A stretch of DNA of 64,000 bases from Pseudoalteromonas sp. T1lg75 (GCF_002964705.1 NZ_PQCD01000004.1:1-64000), one strand, 5' to 3'; shown: positions 17,293-27,471, numbered from the stretch's first letter. Notes: a model not told the origin generated them from the letters alone. Program-made: numbers and translations.

Positions 17293-17949
17293 ATGGCGTT
17301 GACACGAGAGCAAATGGCGCAACGCGTCGCCCAGGAATTACGCGACGGTTACTATGTGAATCTGGGCATAGGCATTCCCACCTTGGTTGCCAACTATGTA
17401 CCCAAAGGCATAGATGTGATGCTGCAATCGGAAAACGGCTTGTTGGGCATGGGCGAATATCCGCTTGAGGCACAAGTGGATGCGGACATGATCAACGCCG
17501 GTAAGGAAACCGTTACCGCCCGCACCGGCGCCGCGATTTTTAACTCCGCCGAAAGCTTTGCCATGATCCGCGGTGGTCATGTGGATTTAACCGTGTTGGG
17601 CGCCTTCGAAGTGGACCAAAACGGCAACATCGCCAGTTGGATGATCCCCGGCAAGCTGGTCAAGGGCATGGGCGGGGCCATGGACTTGGTGGCGGGCGCC
17701 AAAAATATTATCTGTACCATGACCCATGCCAGCAAGCATGGCGACTCAAAACTGCTGACCCAGTGTTCACTGCCGCTGACGGGCGTCGGCTGTATCAATA
17801 AGGTGATCACCGACCTGGCGCTGCTGGAAATCAAGGATGGTGCGTTTCACCTGCTTGAGCGCGCTCCCGGCGTAAGCGTGGAAGAGATTAAAGCAAAAAC
17901 CCAGGGCAAGCTCATCTGCCCGGATCAGGTTCCTGAGATGCAGTTTTAG
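17293..17949 (+). CDS. scoB: 3-oxoacid CoA-transferase subunit B
   Basis: 218 residues. It contains NLGIGIPTLVANYVP and the catalytic glutamate in QSENGLLGMG (about residue 46), which forms the glutamyl-CoA thioester in this family, plus MDLVAGAKNIICTMTH. It starts 3 bp after scoA, with GAGGAG upstream, and ends the operon. A strong terminator follows. Confidence 0.94.
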   Translation: MALTREQMAQRVAQELRDGYYVNLGIGIPTLVANYVPKGIDVMLQSENGLLGMGEYPLEAQVDADMINAGKETVTARTGAAIFNSAESFAMIRGGHVDLTVLGAFEVDQNGNIASWMIPGKLVKGMGGAMDLVAGAKNIICTMTHASKHGDSKLLTQCSLPLTGVGCINKVITDLALLEIKDGAFHLLERAPGVSVEEIKAKTQGKLICPDQVPEMQF

Positions 17950-17978
17950 GGTTGTCCCGACTCTAAACTGCGCCAGCC

Positions 17979-18013
17979 AACACCCAGCTAGCCTGCTATG
18001 CTGGGTGTTTTTT
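17979..18013 (+). terminator. Terminator of the ketone-body operon
   Basis: AACACCCAGC (17979-17988) pairs perfectly with GCTGGGTGTT (18000-18009) across an 11-nt loop and is followed by further T residues. Confidence 0.9.
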
Positions 18014-18114
18014 ATGTGTTCATCACAACCCAACCCAAACGCAGGCGTAGGGTGCCCTAAGTAGGAGCTGTGCTAAGGTTTAAGGGCTATTAACCAGAGG
18101 CGACAGAGATCTAA

Positions 18115-18327
18115 ATGAATAATGTCATTCTCGAGTCTGTTATCACCTGCCCAGCGTGCGGCGCAAAGAAGCAGGAAACCATGCCAACGGATGCGTGCCA
18201 GTATTATTATGAGTGTTCATCTTGCCACACCCTGCTAAAGCCTTTACCCGGTGACTGCTGCGTGTATTGCTCATATGGCTCGGTTAAATGCCCACCGATA
18301 CAAAAAGATGGCAGGTGCTGCGGTTAA
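18115..18327 (+). CDS. Small cysteine-rich protein of the GDCC(V/F)YCSYG type
   Basis: 70 residues with ten cysteines: CPACG near residue 12, CSSCH near 35, GDCCVYCSYG near 46, then KCPP and RCCG at the end. The family is widespread and uncharacterised. The CxxC pairs suggest a zinc-ribbon-like or other metal-binding fold. The start codon has only a weak ribosome site. It stands alone between the ketone-body operon and the AIM24 gene with the same orientation, but 100-140 bp from each. Confidence 0.75.
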   Translation: MNNVILESVITCPACGAKKQETMPTDACQYYYECSSCHTLLKPLPGDCCVYCSYGSVKCPPIQKDGRCCG

Positions 18328-18468
18328 TAACACTCAAATCAAATCGGGCAGCGATTGCCACGGCTACAGCCTAGATTCCCCCCTTGTAAAAGCTGCTTAC
18401 ATTTTATTCGATGCACTGAATGTGCATTTAGGTCATGCTAGGTCCATCAAGAAAAAGGAGAAAGCACA

Positions 18469-19257
18469 ATGCGATGTCATGAAGTTGACTATGAAATTAT
18501 CGGCCATTCAATGCAAATGGTGGAAGTGGAACTCGACCCGAATGAAACTGTGATTGCCGAAGCGGGGGCGATGAACTACCTCGATGACGGCATTCAATTT
18601 GAAGCGAAAATGGGTGACGGCTCACAGGTCAATCAAGGGTTTATGAGCAAGCTGTTTAGTGCGGGTAAGCGCATGATCAGCGGCGAGTCCCTGTTTATGA
18701 CCCACTTTACCAATCAGGGCATGGGTAAAAAACGCGTTGCCTTTGCCGCGCCTTTTCCCGGCACCATCATCCCCTTGAACATGGCGCAGCTGGGTGAGCA
18801 GGTGTTCTTACAAAAAGACTCCTTCCTGTGCGCGGCAATGGGCACCGAGGTCAACATCGCCTTTCAGCGTAAATTAGGCGCCGGTTTCTTTGGCGGCGAA
18901 GGCTTTATTTTGCAGCGCTTAGAAGGCGACGGTATGGCTTTCGCCCATGCCGGCGGCACGGTCGTTGAGAAACAGCTTAACGGTGAAACACTGCGTTTAG
19001 ACACTGGCTGTGTGGTTGGCTTTACCGGCGGCATCGAGTTCGATATCGAGCGGGTGAAGGGGCTGCGCTCCATGTTCTTTGGTGGTGAAGGCCTGTTCCT
19101 CACCACGCTGCGCGGCCACGGCACCGTGTGGATCCAAAGCCTGCCTTTCTCACGTCTGGCCGATCGCGTGCTTGAACATGCCCCCCGAGCCGGGGGCTCA
19201 CGCCAAGGCGAGGGTTCGGTCCTTGGCGGTATCGGCGACATGATAGGCGGCGACTAG
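18469..19257 (+). CDS. AIM24/TIGR00266 family protein
   Basis: 262 residues. The sequence shows the beta-rich repeated layout of the family: [20 protein letters not shown], a [14 protein letters not shown] block, [15 protein letters not shown] and [20 protein letters not shown], then a Gly-rich tail. The bacterial proteins have no established function; the yeast namesake is a mitochondrial inner-membrane organiser. It starts at ATG 18469 behind AAGGAG and lies convergent to the EVE-domain gene only 8 bp away. Confidence 0.85.
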   Translation: MRCHEVDYEIIGHSMQMVEVELDPNETVIAEAGAMNYLDDGIQFEAKMGDGSQVNQGFMSKLFSAGKRMISGESLFMTHFTNQGMGKKRVAFAAPFPGTIIPLNMAQLGEQVFLQKDSFLCAAMGTEVNIAFQRKLGAGFFGGEGFILQRLEGDGMAFAHAGGTVVEKQLNGETLRLDTGCVVGFTGGIEFDIERVKGLRSMFFGGEGLFLTTLRGHGTVWIQSLPFSRLADRVLEHAPRAGGSRQGEGSVLGGIGDMIGGD

Positions 19258-19264
19258 ATAATCT

Positions 19265-19723
19265 TTATTTGGCAATGCCACACAGGTATTGCCATTCTTC
19301 CTCGGTGACCGGCATCACGGACAAGCGCCCGGATTTTTTCAGCGCCAGCTCTTCGATGGCCGGGTCGGCCTTGATCGCCTGCAGAGTCACCGGCTTGTTA
19401 AAGGTTTGCCGGTATTGCACATCGACACTAAACCAGCGCGGCGCCTCGGCTGTGGCTTTAGGGTCATAATAATCGCCGCTGGCATCGAATTGGGATGGAT
19501 CCGCATAGGGGCCATTCACTATCTCGGCCACGCCGACTATGGCCGGCACCTTGCAGCTTGAATGATAGATAAACACCTTGTCGCCCACTTTCATGCCATC
19601 GCGAATAAAATTACGGGCCTGATAATTACGTACGCCATCCCACACCGTGGTGCCGTTCGGCGCCGCTTTTAGGTCTGCCAATGAAAACGCATCGGGCTCT
19701 GTTTTGAGTAGCCAATAAGCCAT
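19265..19723 (-). CDS. EVE domain protein (modified-base reader-like)
   Basis: 152 residues. It begins with the EVE hallmark MAYWLLKTEPDAFSL, followed by WDGVRNYQARNF, GDKVFIYHSSC and PRWFSVDVQY. The fold is related to PUA and YTH domains and is thought to bind modified bases in DNA or RNA. The short single-domain form is common in Proteobacteria. It is divergent from tesB. Confidence 0.9.
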   Translation of the reverse strand: MAYWLLKTEPDAFSLADLKAAPNGTTVWDGVRNYQARNFIRDGMKVGDKVFIYHSSCKVPAIVGVAEIVNGPYADPSQFDASGDYYDPKATAEAPRWFSVDVQYRQTFNKPVTLQAIKADPAIEELALKKSGRLSVMPVTEEEWQYLCGIAK

Positions 19724-19807
19724 GTCGGGTCCTGTGCTGAGCTAGGTAATCGGGTTCATTGTATAGTATTATCATTGTATTAGCTGCAATGTGGAAATGA
19801 GGACACA

Positions 19808-20665
19808 ATGAGCCAAGCATTAGATAATTTATTGTCGCTGTTAAAACTGGAAGAAATCGAGTTGGGCCTGTATCGCGGTGCCAGCCAAGACCTTGGTTTT
19901 AAGGCCGTTTTTGGCGGTCAGGTTATGGGTCAGGCACTGTCGGCAGCGAAGGAAACCCTGCCCGAAGGGCGCGTGGTGCATTCCCTGCATTCCTATTTTT
20001 TACGCCCCGGCGATGCCTCGCGTCCCATTGTGTATGATGTGGAAAATATCCGCGATGGTAAGAGCCTGAGCACCCGCCGTGTCAGCGCCATTCAGTACGG
20101 CAAACCGATTTTTTATATGACCGCCTCTTTCTCCGGCGACGCCCAGGGCCTGGAACACCAAACACCTATGCCGGATGTGCCGGCACCGGAAGGCTTACGC
20201 TCTGCCCTGGAATTTTACCAAGAGCATGCGCACCAAATTCCAGAGCCTATTCGCAACAAGTTTATCAGCGAAAAGCCCATCGACATGCGCCCGGTGAATT
20301 TCCAAAACCCCTTTAAGCCGCAGGTGGCCGAGCCAATTAAGCATATCTGGTTTAAGACCAATGGCGAGATGCCGGATGACCAGCGTATTCACAACTATTT
20401 GCTGGCCTATGCGTCGGACTTCGAGTTTTTACCAACGGCACTTCAGCCGCACGGTAAGTCCTTTATGCACCCAAAAATGCAGGTAGCCACCATCGATCAC
20501 TCCATGTGGTTCCACCGCCCATTCCGTATGGACGAATGGATGCTCTATAGCGTGGACAGCCCCAGCGCCAGCTGTGGCCGCGGTTTGGTGCGCGGCCAGT
20601 TCTTTGACCGCAAGGGCAACCTGGTTGCTTCCACCATTCAAGAAGGGGTGATGCGCGAGCGTTAG
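19808..20665 (+). CDS. tesB: Acyl-CoA thioesterase II
   Basis: 285 residues, the usual TesB length. It has two hot-dog folds: [17 protein letters not shown] and HSYFLRPGD in the first, and [29 protein letters not shown] and [20 protein letters not shown] in the second. The catalytic Asp (in ASDF), Ser/Thr and Gln of the family are in these blocks. It hydrolyses acyl-CoA to free acid and CoA. The ATG is preceded by GAGGA. Confidence 0.94.
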   Translation: MSQALDNLLSLLKLEEIELGLYRGASQDLGFKAVFGGQVMGQALSAAKETLPEGRVVHSLHSYFLRPGDASRPIVYDVENIRDGKSLSTRRVSAIQYGKPIFYMTASFSGDAQGLEHQTPMPDVPAPEGLRSALEFYQEHAHQIPEPIRNKFISEKPIDMRPVNFQNPFKPQVAEPIKHIWFKTNGEMPDDQRIHNYLLAYASDFEFLPTALQPHGKSFMHPKMQVATIDHSMWFHRPFRMDEWMLYSVDSPSASCGRGLVRGQFFDRKGNLVASTIQEGVMRER

Positions 20666-20812
20666 GGGCTTAAAACTGCTGCGCTCATCATTACGGCGTT
20701 GAAAATCGCTTCAAAGTCCTCATTTACGGCCAGTAAACTGCGGCTTTTCAGCGATTTTTGCCTTGTACTGACTTCGCTCGCGACGTTTTTAGTGGATGTA
20801 AGAGCGCACCGA

Positions 20813-20842
20813 CAAAAAAGCCCACATTCAAGAATGCGGGCT
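20813..20842 (-). terminator. Terminator of the 35-residue small gene
   Basis: On the minus strand AGCCCGCATT (20842-20833) pairs with AATGTGGGCT (20828-20819) with one mismatch and a 4-nt loop, then six T residues. It begins 8 bp beyond the TAA of the small ORF at 20850-20957, which supports that ORF being a gene. Confidence 0.75.
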
Positions 20843-20849
20843 CAGTTGT

Positions 20850-20957
20850 TTAAGCTTCTTTTTCGTCAACTCGATTGGATTTACGTTTGTCCAAACCGAA
20901 TTCAAATTTTAGAAACCAAGCATGAAATGCTGCGGAAATACTAAAATGAATTTTCAT
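20850..20957 (-). CDS. Small protein, 35 residues, unknown function
   Basis: Starts at ATG 20957 with AGGTG about 7 nt upstream. The N-terminus MKIHFSISAAFHAWFLKFEF is hydrophobic and aromatic, and the C-terminus is highly charged (DKRKSNRVDEKEA). An intrinsic terminator follows directly on the same strand, which is the main reason to accept so short an ORF. The layout suggests a short membrane- or protein-binding peptide. I do not recognise the family. The opposite-strand open frame at 20699-20944 is its shadow. Confidence 0.6.
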   Translation of the reverse strand: MKIHFSISAAFHAWFLKFEFGLDKRKSNRVDEKEA

Positions 20958-21338
20958 AGCCAACACCTATTGAGGGTTAGTGACTATCAGGCTTACAGGT
21001 GTATTTTTAGTTGTCTGCTATATTGAAATCTATATTTTCTGCGTGAATTAAAGTGAGCACTTTTTCGTGTAGTTCAATCAATCTGGTGAGCTGCGGTTTA
21101 TGTAATATTGGCTTAAACGTTTGTATTTAGTTCGCTCGACACTTTAACTTATATTTAGTTTGTTCGTTTAGGTATCTTAGTTAAGTATTTTACTTGCCTT
21201 GATTTTGCCTGACACCTCGCGGATAACCGCTTGCAATTTATAATATGCTTTCAGGTGACTAGGTCAAGAAAAATATACTGCAAAAAACTGAATCCTAAAG
21301 GCACTATATCCTCGCAAATTTAAACTGAAGGGATCTCT
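20958..21338. other. AT-rich intergenic region, no gene seen
   Basis: About 380 bp between the leftward small gene and the rightward AT-rich orphan gene, so it should hold two divergent promoters. AT-rich boxes such as TATAAT at 21239-21244 occur, but no well-spaced -35 partner was found. Composition is clearly more AT-rich than the region before 20700. Confidence 0.5.
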
Positions 21339-22928
21339 ATGAGTTACGCTACGGCAGCAGGAAAAATACGCCAAAAGATTAGACACTTCACTACAGACAG
21401 TTTTGTCACATGTATTTTATCCCGCCTTCATCAAAAAAGTGATAGAGGTGAAGCGTATAAACGTTCTTGGATTTTGTGCCTTGCTATTGATTGGGCGCTA
21501 GAATTGGAGCCGGTTAAAGGTGCAAAGCTAGCTACGCAAAAAGATGTTCAAGGAATCTTGCAAGCTATGTGGGAGTTGCAAGGTAAAGCTATGGGTATAG
21601 AACAAGAGCGAGATATATGGCTCTCACTTAGAGCATTTATGTTATCACAGCTGCGTTTTCAAGTGCCCAGAATTACTCACAGTTTCTTCCTGTTGAGGCT
21701 TCACACCATAATGTTTCAGCAAGGGTATAAACAAGCTTTTATCGATGACTTTAATAAAGCAACCGGAGTTAATCTTGAAGAGTTCTTTCTGTTTGCTTTA
21801 TGGGTCGACCTTAAGCTTACACAAGAAGGTGTGTCGGAGCTGTCCTTGTCGCAAATAATTTCGTCTTTATATCCTGCTTTTTCAATATCTTCCATATCCC
21901 GTATTCTCAAGTTAGTGGGTAGTCCTATCTGCAACTTAAAGAAATTAGCTAGGCCATTACCAACCCCTTTGAAACCTGAAACTTACTTTTATGAACCTCT
22001 ACTGATTAATAAGCCCCTGATACTAACGGACAAAAGTGTGACTTATGCTCACCCCTATATCTTGAGTATTGGGATTAGTGAGTTTGTATTACGAACACTG
22101 AAAAGCTTTGACGCGCAACGTTTCAAAAAGAAATTTACAAAGAGTTTTGAGTTCTATTTGGGTACGGCGTTAACTGAATTTCAATTCTCATATACTACAG
22201 AAGATACTCTTAATAATGTCTATCGTGAGCATAATCGTCAGGGTAAGGTTGTTGATTTTCTTCATCAAGATCAAGGTTCTTCAATCTTTATTGATGCGAA
22301 GGGGGTGGAACCAAAAGAAAAGCTGCTAGTTACAGACTCCGCATCTATTATGAAAGATAAGCTCCGAGACAATTTGCTAAGCGGTGTTATACAGGCAAGT
22401 AGGTGTGCTAAGACCTTGAGTGATATCTATTATGACAACTTAGCTCCTTTTGAGCGCAGATATTCTATTGTTGTCACACATCAAGACTTTTATTGCGGAA
22501 GCGGGCGTAAATTAATTCAATACCTTGGTGAAGATTTAGCGCACAAAATAACAGATGCTGTGGATGGGCAATTTCCTATTGAAAATATTCACTTCTTCAG
22601 TGTTGCCGATTTTGAAGGGATGCTAGCTACTTGTTGTGAAGCTGGTAAAACAATTGCCGATTTTCTGGATTTCTGCACGGAGCAGGAAAGAGAGCCCGAG
22701 ACACAGACATTCGATATGCGGCAAAGGATAGAAGCATTTGGACATCTTTATAACCTAGAGAATAAATCTCCAATAGGTACTCAATTACTCCAGCAAAATC
22801 TTGATACTTTGCTCAACGACTTAGCAGCTAAGCTTACGTATTCAAGCAGGTATTGGAGTGTTGACGAACAAAAAGTTCCACGCTTTTTAGGAACACTAGC
22901 TAGGCTTGAACAGGAATTAAAAGCTTAG
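21339..22928 (+). CDS. AT-rich orphan gene with a possible PD-(D/E)xK nuclease motif
   Basis: 529 residues, start ATG 21339 behind GAAGGGA. I do not recognise the protein. The N-terminal half (1-270) is mainly helical with no clear motif. Around residues 300-325 the pattern GKVVDFLHQDQ...SSIFIDAKGVEPKE resembles the core of PD-(D/E)xK nucleases: an Asp, then a hydrophobic strand ending D-A-K. Base composition is much more AT-rich than flanking tesB and plsB, and it is a single gene beside a dispersed repeat, which suggests acquisition. An antiphage or restriction-type role is possible but is only inference from the motif and setting. Confidence 0.7.
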   Translation: MSYATAAGKIRQKIRHFTTDSFVTCILSRLHQKSDRGEAYKRSWILCLAIDWALELEPVKGAKLATQKDVQGILQAMWELQGKAMGIEQERDIWLSLRAFMLSQLRFQVPRITHSFFLLRLHTIMFQQGYKQAFIDDFNKATGVNLEEFFLFALWVDLKLTQEGVSELSLSQIISSLYPAFSISSISRILKLVGSPICNLKKLARPLPTPLKPETYFYEPLLINKPLILTDKSVTYAHPYILSIGISEFVLRTLKSFDAQRFKKKFTKSFEFYLGTALTEFQFSYTTEDTLNNVYREHNRQGKVVDFLHQDQGSSIFIDAKGVEPKEKLLVTDSASIMKDKLRDNLLSGVIQASRCAKTLSDIYYDNLAPFERRYSIVVTHQDFYCGSGRKLIQYLGEDLAHKITDAVDGQFPIENIHFFSVADFEGMLATCCEAGKTIADFLDFCTEQEREPETQTFDMRQRIEAFGHLYNLENKSPIGTQLLQQNLDTLLNDLAAKLTYSSRYWSVDEQKVPRFLGTLARLEQELKA

Positions 22929-22984
22929 TTTTGGGTTCTTTTACGTTTTCACTAAGAGCGAATCTTACTGGTATCGTTTCCCCC

Positions 22985-23228
22985 GTTACGATTCGCGCTG
23001 GAGAAATCGGCTTTTGTTGTGGAGTGTGCTTAAAACAACGGAGCATGGATGCGGAGTTAGGTTTATCGAGTCAGGACGACGAGTTAAACCGTGTTGAAAG
23101 CTAAGCGGAGCGTTTAACAAAAACCTGAGTTCGGAGGCATTTGCGAATCACGGGTTCGCGGAGTTTCCAAAGAGGGAGTCGAATCACTCCCTCTTTGGTT
23201 GCAGTCGCCAACGCGACAAAATATAACC
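22985..23228 (-). repeat. Dispersed non-coding repeat, copy B (inverted relative to 266-511)
   Basis: The reverse complement aligns with 266-511. The hairpin here is perfect over 13 bp: CCAAAGAGGGAGT (23167-23179) and ACTCCCTCTTTGG (23186-23198), loop CGAATC. Compared with copy A the inner stem bases differ on both arms, so pairing is conserved rather than sequence. The element fills the gap between the orphan gene and plsB; no gene lies in it. Confidence 0.75.
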
Positions 23229-23261
23229 GCCATAGTCGGCGGCCCGACGATCTAGAAAGGC

Positions 23262-25709
23262 TTACGCCTGACCTGCATGCATCGCCGCTATGGCATCACT
23301 TATCGACTGCCACAACCTGGCAGGCAGCAACTGCTGCAGATCTTGGTACAGGGCAACCAGCTCGTCGGTATGGGCGAGGGCGTTGTCGCGCTGATGCACC
23401 AAGCCTTGCTCTTTAAGGCTGGCAATAAAGCCGGTCAGTACCTTCTTATCGAAGAATTCCGGGCTCTTAATGCCATGCAAGGTGCCCAGGCGGTTGGCGA
23501 TCACGGTGCCTTCTTTTTCCAGCTCCCAAGGGCTCATATCGCCGCTTTGGCTTAATAGGCCTATGACTATGGCGTAGCGCAGCAGGGTGTGGTGTACCAC
23601 CTTGCCGAGCATTTCCAGGGTGGCCTGGTTGTCACCCGCTTTGATCACTTCCAGCTGCTCGCCATGTTGGCGAATAAGGCCCTGTTCGGCAAAGCTGGCG
23701 AGAATCTTGTCGATGTAGTCTTCGTTCAGCTCGGGCAGGAACCATTCCTTGGCAAACAAGGGGTAGAGGCGTTGAACCTGTGCCTTGCACTCGCGAACAG
23801 TGATGCTGTGGTGGTTAAACAGCTGCTGGGCGATGACGCTGGGCACCGCAAACAGGTGCAGCACATTGTTGCGGTAGTAGTTAAACAGGGTGCGCTCTTT
23901 TTCTTTAATGGCAATGATGTCGCCAAACGGGTCGTTGACCACATCAAACTTATTGAGCGTCAGCGCGTGTTCGAGCAGCTCGGCGCTGTTTTGCTGGGGC
24001 AGGGTTAACTTGTCGCTGAGCGGCGCATCGCGGTGCAGGCGCAGATAGAAATCCATCTGCTCCAACAGTTGTGACTTACTGAGCGCAAACTGATCATTGG
24101 TTAACAAGATGGTGGCCAGCAGGTTCACTGAGTTCAATGCCGCGGCACTGTTGATATTCAGCATGATCTCGTCGGCCAGATTGCTGACCTGCTTACCCAG
24201 CCAGGCCGGCTTTTGTACATCGGTGGGGTGAATCGCCTCGCGCCAGTTCGGCTGCTGCTCATTGAGGAACTGGTTGATATTGATGGGCGCACCAAAGTTC
24301 ACGTTGCCGCGACCATAGTTCTTGAGGTTTTTAATGGCCTTGAAAATACCCAGCACGGACTCGTTCTTTTTATTGTCGCCGGCCAGCTCTTTGAGGTAGG
24401 TGTTGATCTCCATCACATGCTCATAGCCGATATACACGGGCACTATGCTGATGGGGCGGTCGATGCCGCGCAGCATGGCCTGAATGGTCATGGCCAGCAT
24501 ACCGGTTTTCGGTGGCAACAGCCGGCCGGTACGGCTACGCCCGCCTTCGGTGTAAAACTTCACCGAGTAGCCGTTAATAAATAGCTGACTTAGGTATTCT
24601 TTAAACACCGCCGAGTAGAGCTTGTTACCGCTGAAGGAGCGGCGAATAAAGAAGGCGCCGCTGCGACGGAATATGGGCCCGGCGGGGAAAAAGTCGAGGT
24701 TAATGCCCGCAGCGATATGCGGCGGCACCAGGCCCTGGTGATAAATCACGTAGGTGAGTAACAGGTAGTCCATATGGCTGCGGTGGTAGGGCACATAGAT
24801 GATCTCGTGTCCTTTGTCGGTCAGCTCGCGCACCTGCTCGGCATAGTTCACATCGATGCCGTTATAGAGCTTATTCCACAACCAGGTAAGAATACGGTCG
24901 GCAACACGGACCATGGCATCGGAATAGTTGGCGGCGATTTCATCGAGCAGACGCAGGGCATTTTGTCGCGCCTGGTCCTGGCTAATGCCCTTGGCCTTGG
25001 CTTCGTCGGCAATGGCTTTTTTAATGGTTGGTGATGCCAGCAAGGAATTAAACAGCGCCTCGCGCGAAGGCAGTTTGGGGCCGGTGGCCGCCAGCTTTTG
25101 GCGACGGAAGTGCACCCGGGCCACGCGCAGCAGCTTTTGCGGCAACTCGTCTTTATCGCCCTTATCATGCACCAGCTGGGTTAAGTCCAGGGGCTGGCTA
25201 AAACGAATAAGGTTGTCGCGCCCTGAAAACAGCACCACAAAAAACTTCCGGAACCAGCTCGGTGTTAAGGAGTGGGAGATCAGCGTGCTTAAACCCGGCT
25301 TTTCTTTCCCCGGGTTGCGGCCCCACAGAATGGTGACCGGAATAATCTGGATTTTTTGTTGCGGTTGCTTGGCCAGAGCATCGAAAATCGCCTTACCCTG
25401 TTGCAGTGCACAGCTGGGGCGGCTTTTAGTGCCGAACACCGGTGGTGGATTTTGAATGCCGATGAAGCGCGGCAGCTCGGTGTCGGCCAGGCTCTGCTCC
25501 TGGGCGGGGTCGGGCAGGCCCAGCTTGCGACAGACCTTCGCCAGGGCGGCGATATCGAGGCGTGAGTTTAAGCGGCCAATGTAGAAGGTCGGTACCGAGG
25601 TATCGAGCTCAAAGTCGGCAATCGGTTGCTGCGGCAGCACCTTGGACCTTACACAAATGGCATTTAAGCAACGGGCTAAAAAGTCGACGCTGCGGTTTAA
25701 AATCTTCAT
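23262..25709 (-). CDS. plsB: Glycerol-3-phosphate 1-O-acyltransferase
   Basis: 815 residues, close to E. coli PlsB. The acyltransferase motifs are in the usual order in the middle of the protein: VPYHRSHMDYLLLTY (H-x4-D), GAFFIRRSF, YTEGGRSRTGRLLPPK and ISIVPVYIGYEHV. It attaches the first acyl chain to sn-glycerol-3-phosphate at the inner membrane, starting phospholipid synthesis. It is transcribed alone on the minus strand, and an inverted repeat GTTACC/GGTAAC lies just upstream of its start. Confidence 0.96.
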   Translation of the reverse strand: MKILNRSVDFLARCLNAICVRSKVLPQQPIADFELDTSVPTFYIGRLNSRLDIAALAKVCRKLGLPDPAQEQSLADTELPRFIGIQNPPPVFGTKSRPSCALQQGKAIFDALAKQPQQKIQIIPVTILWGRNPGKEKPGLSTLISHSLTPSWFRKFFVVLFSGRDNLIRFSQPLDLTQLVHDKGDKDELPQKLLRVARVHFRRQKLAATGPKLPSREALFNSLLASPTIKKAIADEAKAKGISQDQARQNALRLLDEIAANYSDAMVRVADRILTWLWNKLYNGIDVNYAEQVRELTDKGHEIIYVPYHRSHMDYLLLTYVIYHQGLVPPHIAAGINLDFFPAGPIFRRSGAFFIRRSFSGNKLYSAVFKEYLSQLFINGYSVKFYTEGGRSRTGRLLPPKTGMLAMTIQAMLRGIDRPISIVPVYIGYEHVMEINTYLKELAGDNKKNESVLGIFKAIKNLKNYGRGNVNFGAPININQFLNEQQPNWREAIHPTDVQKPAWLGKQVSNLADEIMLNINSAAALNSVNLLATILLTNDQFALSKSQLLEQMDFYLRLHRDAPLSDKLTLPQQNSAELLEHALTLNKFDVVNDPFGDIIAIKEKERTLFNYYRNNVLHLFAVPSVIAQQLFNHHSITVRECKAQVQRLYPLFAKEWFLPELNEDYIDKILASFAEQGLIRQHGEQLEVIKAGDNQATLEMLGKVVHHTLLRYAIVIGLLSQSGDMSPWELEKEGTVIANRLGTLHGIKSPEFFDKKVLTGFIASLKEQGLVHQRDNALAHTDELVALYQDLQQLLPARLWQSISDAIAAMHAGQA

Positions 25710-26271
25710 TTACTCTCACTCGCTTAACCGCGTTACCACGGGGGTAACAACCGATCAGGTAATCTTGTTTATTAATACTTTGTTTAATCTAGCGGGCCAA
25801 AGGTTAGGCTGGCTTGGTATAAAAATTATTTATACAGAACAACTATATACCATAATTTTAGCCTTGCTATCCTGCGTCTCTATCCGACGCTGTGGCCGCT
25901 TACTTTATTAATGCAATTGGCATCAAAAAACACAAAAAAGGGCGCAAATGATACCAAGTTATAACTGGACTGACCATTGCCATGAGCTGGCTTGGCGCCT
26001 GAGCCAAGGGCGCGGGGAGGTTTTGCCTCCCACTGCAGCGAGGAAAGGGATTGGCCTTGGTACATAAAATGAACAGGCTTTAAGCCTGCTGTCAGTTAAA
26101 AGTCTCGATAATACGAACAATGGCTGCGAAAAACGCGCCAGGCTCGGTATTTAGTCGTATCCCTGGGGCTGAATTCTGTGTTGCGGCAGACAAGAAGGAC
26201 GGGTGAGTGGCGCAGCATCAAGCGCTTCCTCCTTCTTGTCCACCGTACCTATCCCTTCCCTGAAAAAACTG
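25710..26271. other. Intergenic region upstream of the S10 operon, with an 11-bp-stem hairpin
   Basis: No gene is seen in these 560 bp. A perfect 11-bp inverted repeat GACAAGAAGGA (26189-26199) / TCCTTCTTGTC (26230-26240) encloses a 30-nt loop and ends 31 bp before the rpsJ promoter -35 box. Smaller hairpins lie at about 26013-26029 (GGGAGG/CCTCCC) and 26073-26087 (CAGGCTT/AAGCCTG). The part next to plsB is AT-rich and should contain its promoter. Confidence 0.6.
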
Positions 26272-26299
26272 TTGCATTTATCACCAATCTCTCTATAAT
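26272..26299 (+). promoter_or_regulatory. Sigma-70 promoter of the S10 ribosomal operon
   Basis: TTGCAT (26272-26277), a 16-bp spacer and a perfect TATAAT (26294-26299). Transcription should start near 26306, about 190 nt before rpsJ. Confidence 0.85.
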
Positions 26300-26305
26300 G
26301 TGCGG

Positions 26306-26808
<503 letters not shown>

Positions 26809-26835
26809 TCGGAAGATTAGAGAGGTTTTAGGAAA

Positions 26836-27471
26836 ATGGCATTAGGTCTAGTCGGTCGTAAAGTGGGCATGACTCGTATCTTCACTGAAGATGGCGTATC
26901 TATCCCAGTAACCGTAATCGAAGCGACTCCTAACCGTGTTACGCAGATCAAATCTGACGCAACAGACGGTTATAACGCGCTTCAAGTAACCGCAGGCGAG
27001 AAAAAAGCTAGCCGTGTAAACAAACCAGCAGCGGGTCACTTCGCTAAAGCTGGCGTTGAAGCGGGTCGTGGTCTGTGGGAATTCCGTCTTAATGGCGGTG
27101 AAGGCGACTTCGAAGTTGGTAACGAAATCACTGTTGAAGTATTCAACGAAGTGAAAAAAGTTGACGTTACCGGTACTTCTAAAGGTAAAGGTTTCCAAGG
27201 TGGTGTTAAGCGCTGGAACTTCAGCATGCAAGACGCTACACACGGTAACTCTTTGTCTCACCGTGCTCCTGGTTCAATCGGTCAAAACCAATCACCTGGT
27301 AAGGTGTTTAAAGGTAAGAAAATGGCCGGTCACATGGGTGCTGAGCGTGTAACTACTCAGAACCTAGAACTAGTACGTGTTGACGCTGAGCGTAATCTGC
27401 TTCTAGTTAAAGGTGCAGTACCTGGCGCTATCGGCGGTGACGTAATCGTTAAACCAGCTGTTAAAGCATAA
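26836..27471 (+). CDS. rplC: 50S ribosomal protein L3
   Basis: 211 residues. It begins [17 protein letters not shown] and contains the loop that reaches the peptidyl-transferase centre ([27 protein letters not shown]) with the conserved Gln that PrmB methylates. It initiates 50S assembly. Spaced 27 bp after rpsJ. Confidence 0.98.
   Translation: MALGLVGRKVGMTRIFTEDGVSIPVTVIEATPNRVTQIKSDATDGYNALQVTAGEKKASRVNKPAAGHFAKAGVEAGRGLWEFRLNGGEGDFEVGNEITVEVFNEVKKVDVTGTSKGKGFQGGVKRWNFSMQDATHGNSLSHRAPGSIGQNQSPGKVFKGKKMAGHMGAERVTTQNLELVRVDAERNLLLVKGAVPGAIGGDVIVKPAVKA

Noticed and set aside
20699..20944. 81-codon + strand frame after tesB
   Set aside because: Antisense to the small gene at 20850-20957 and its terminator; no recognisable features.
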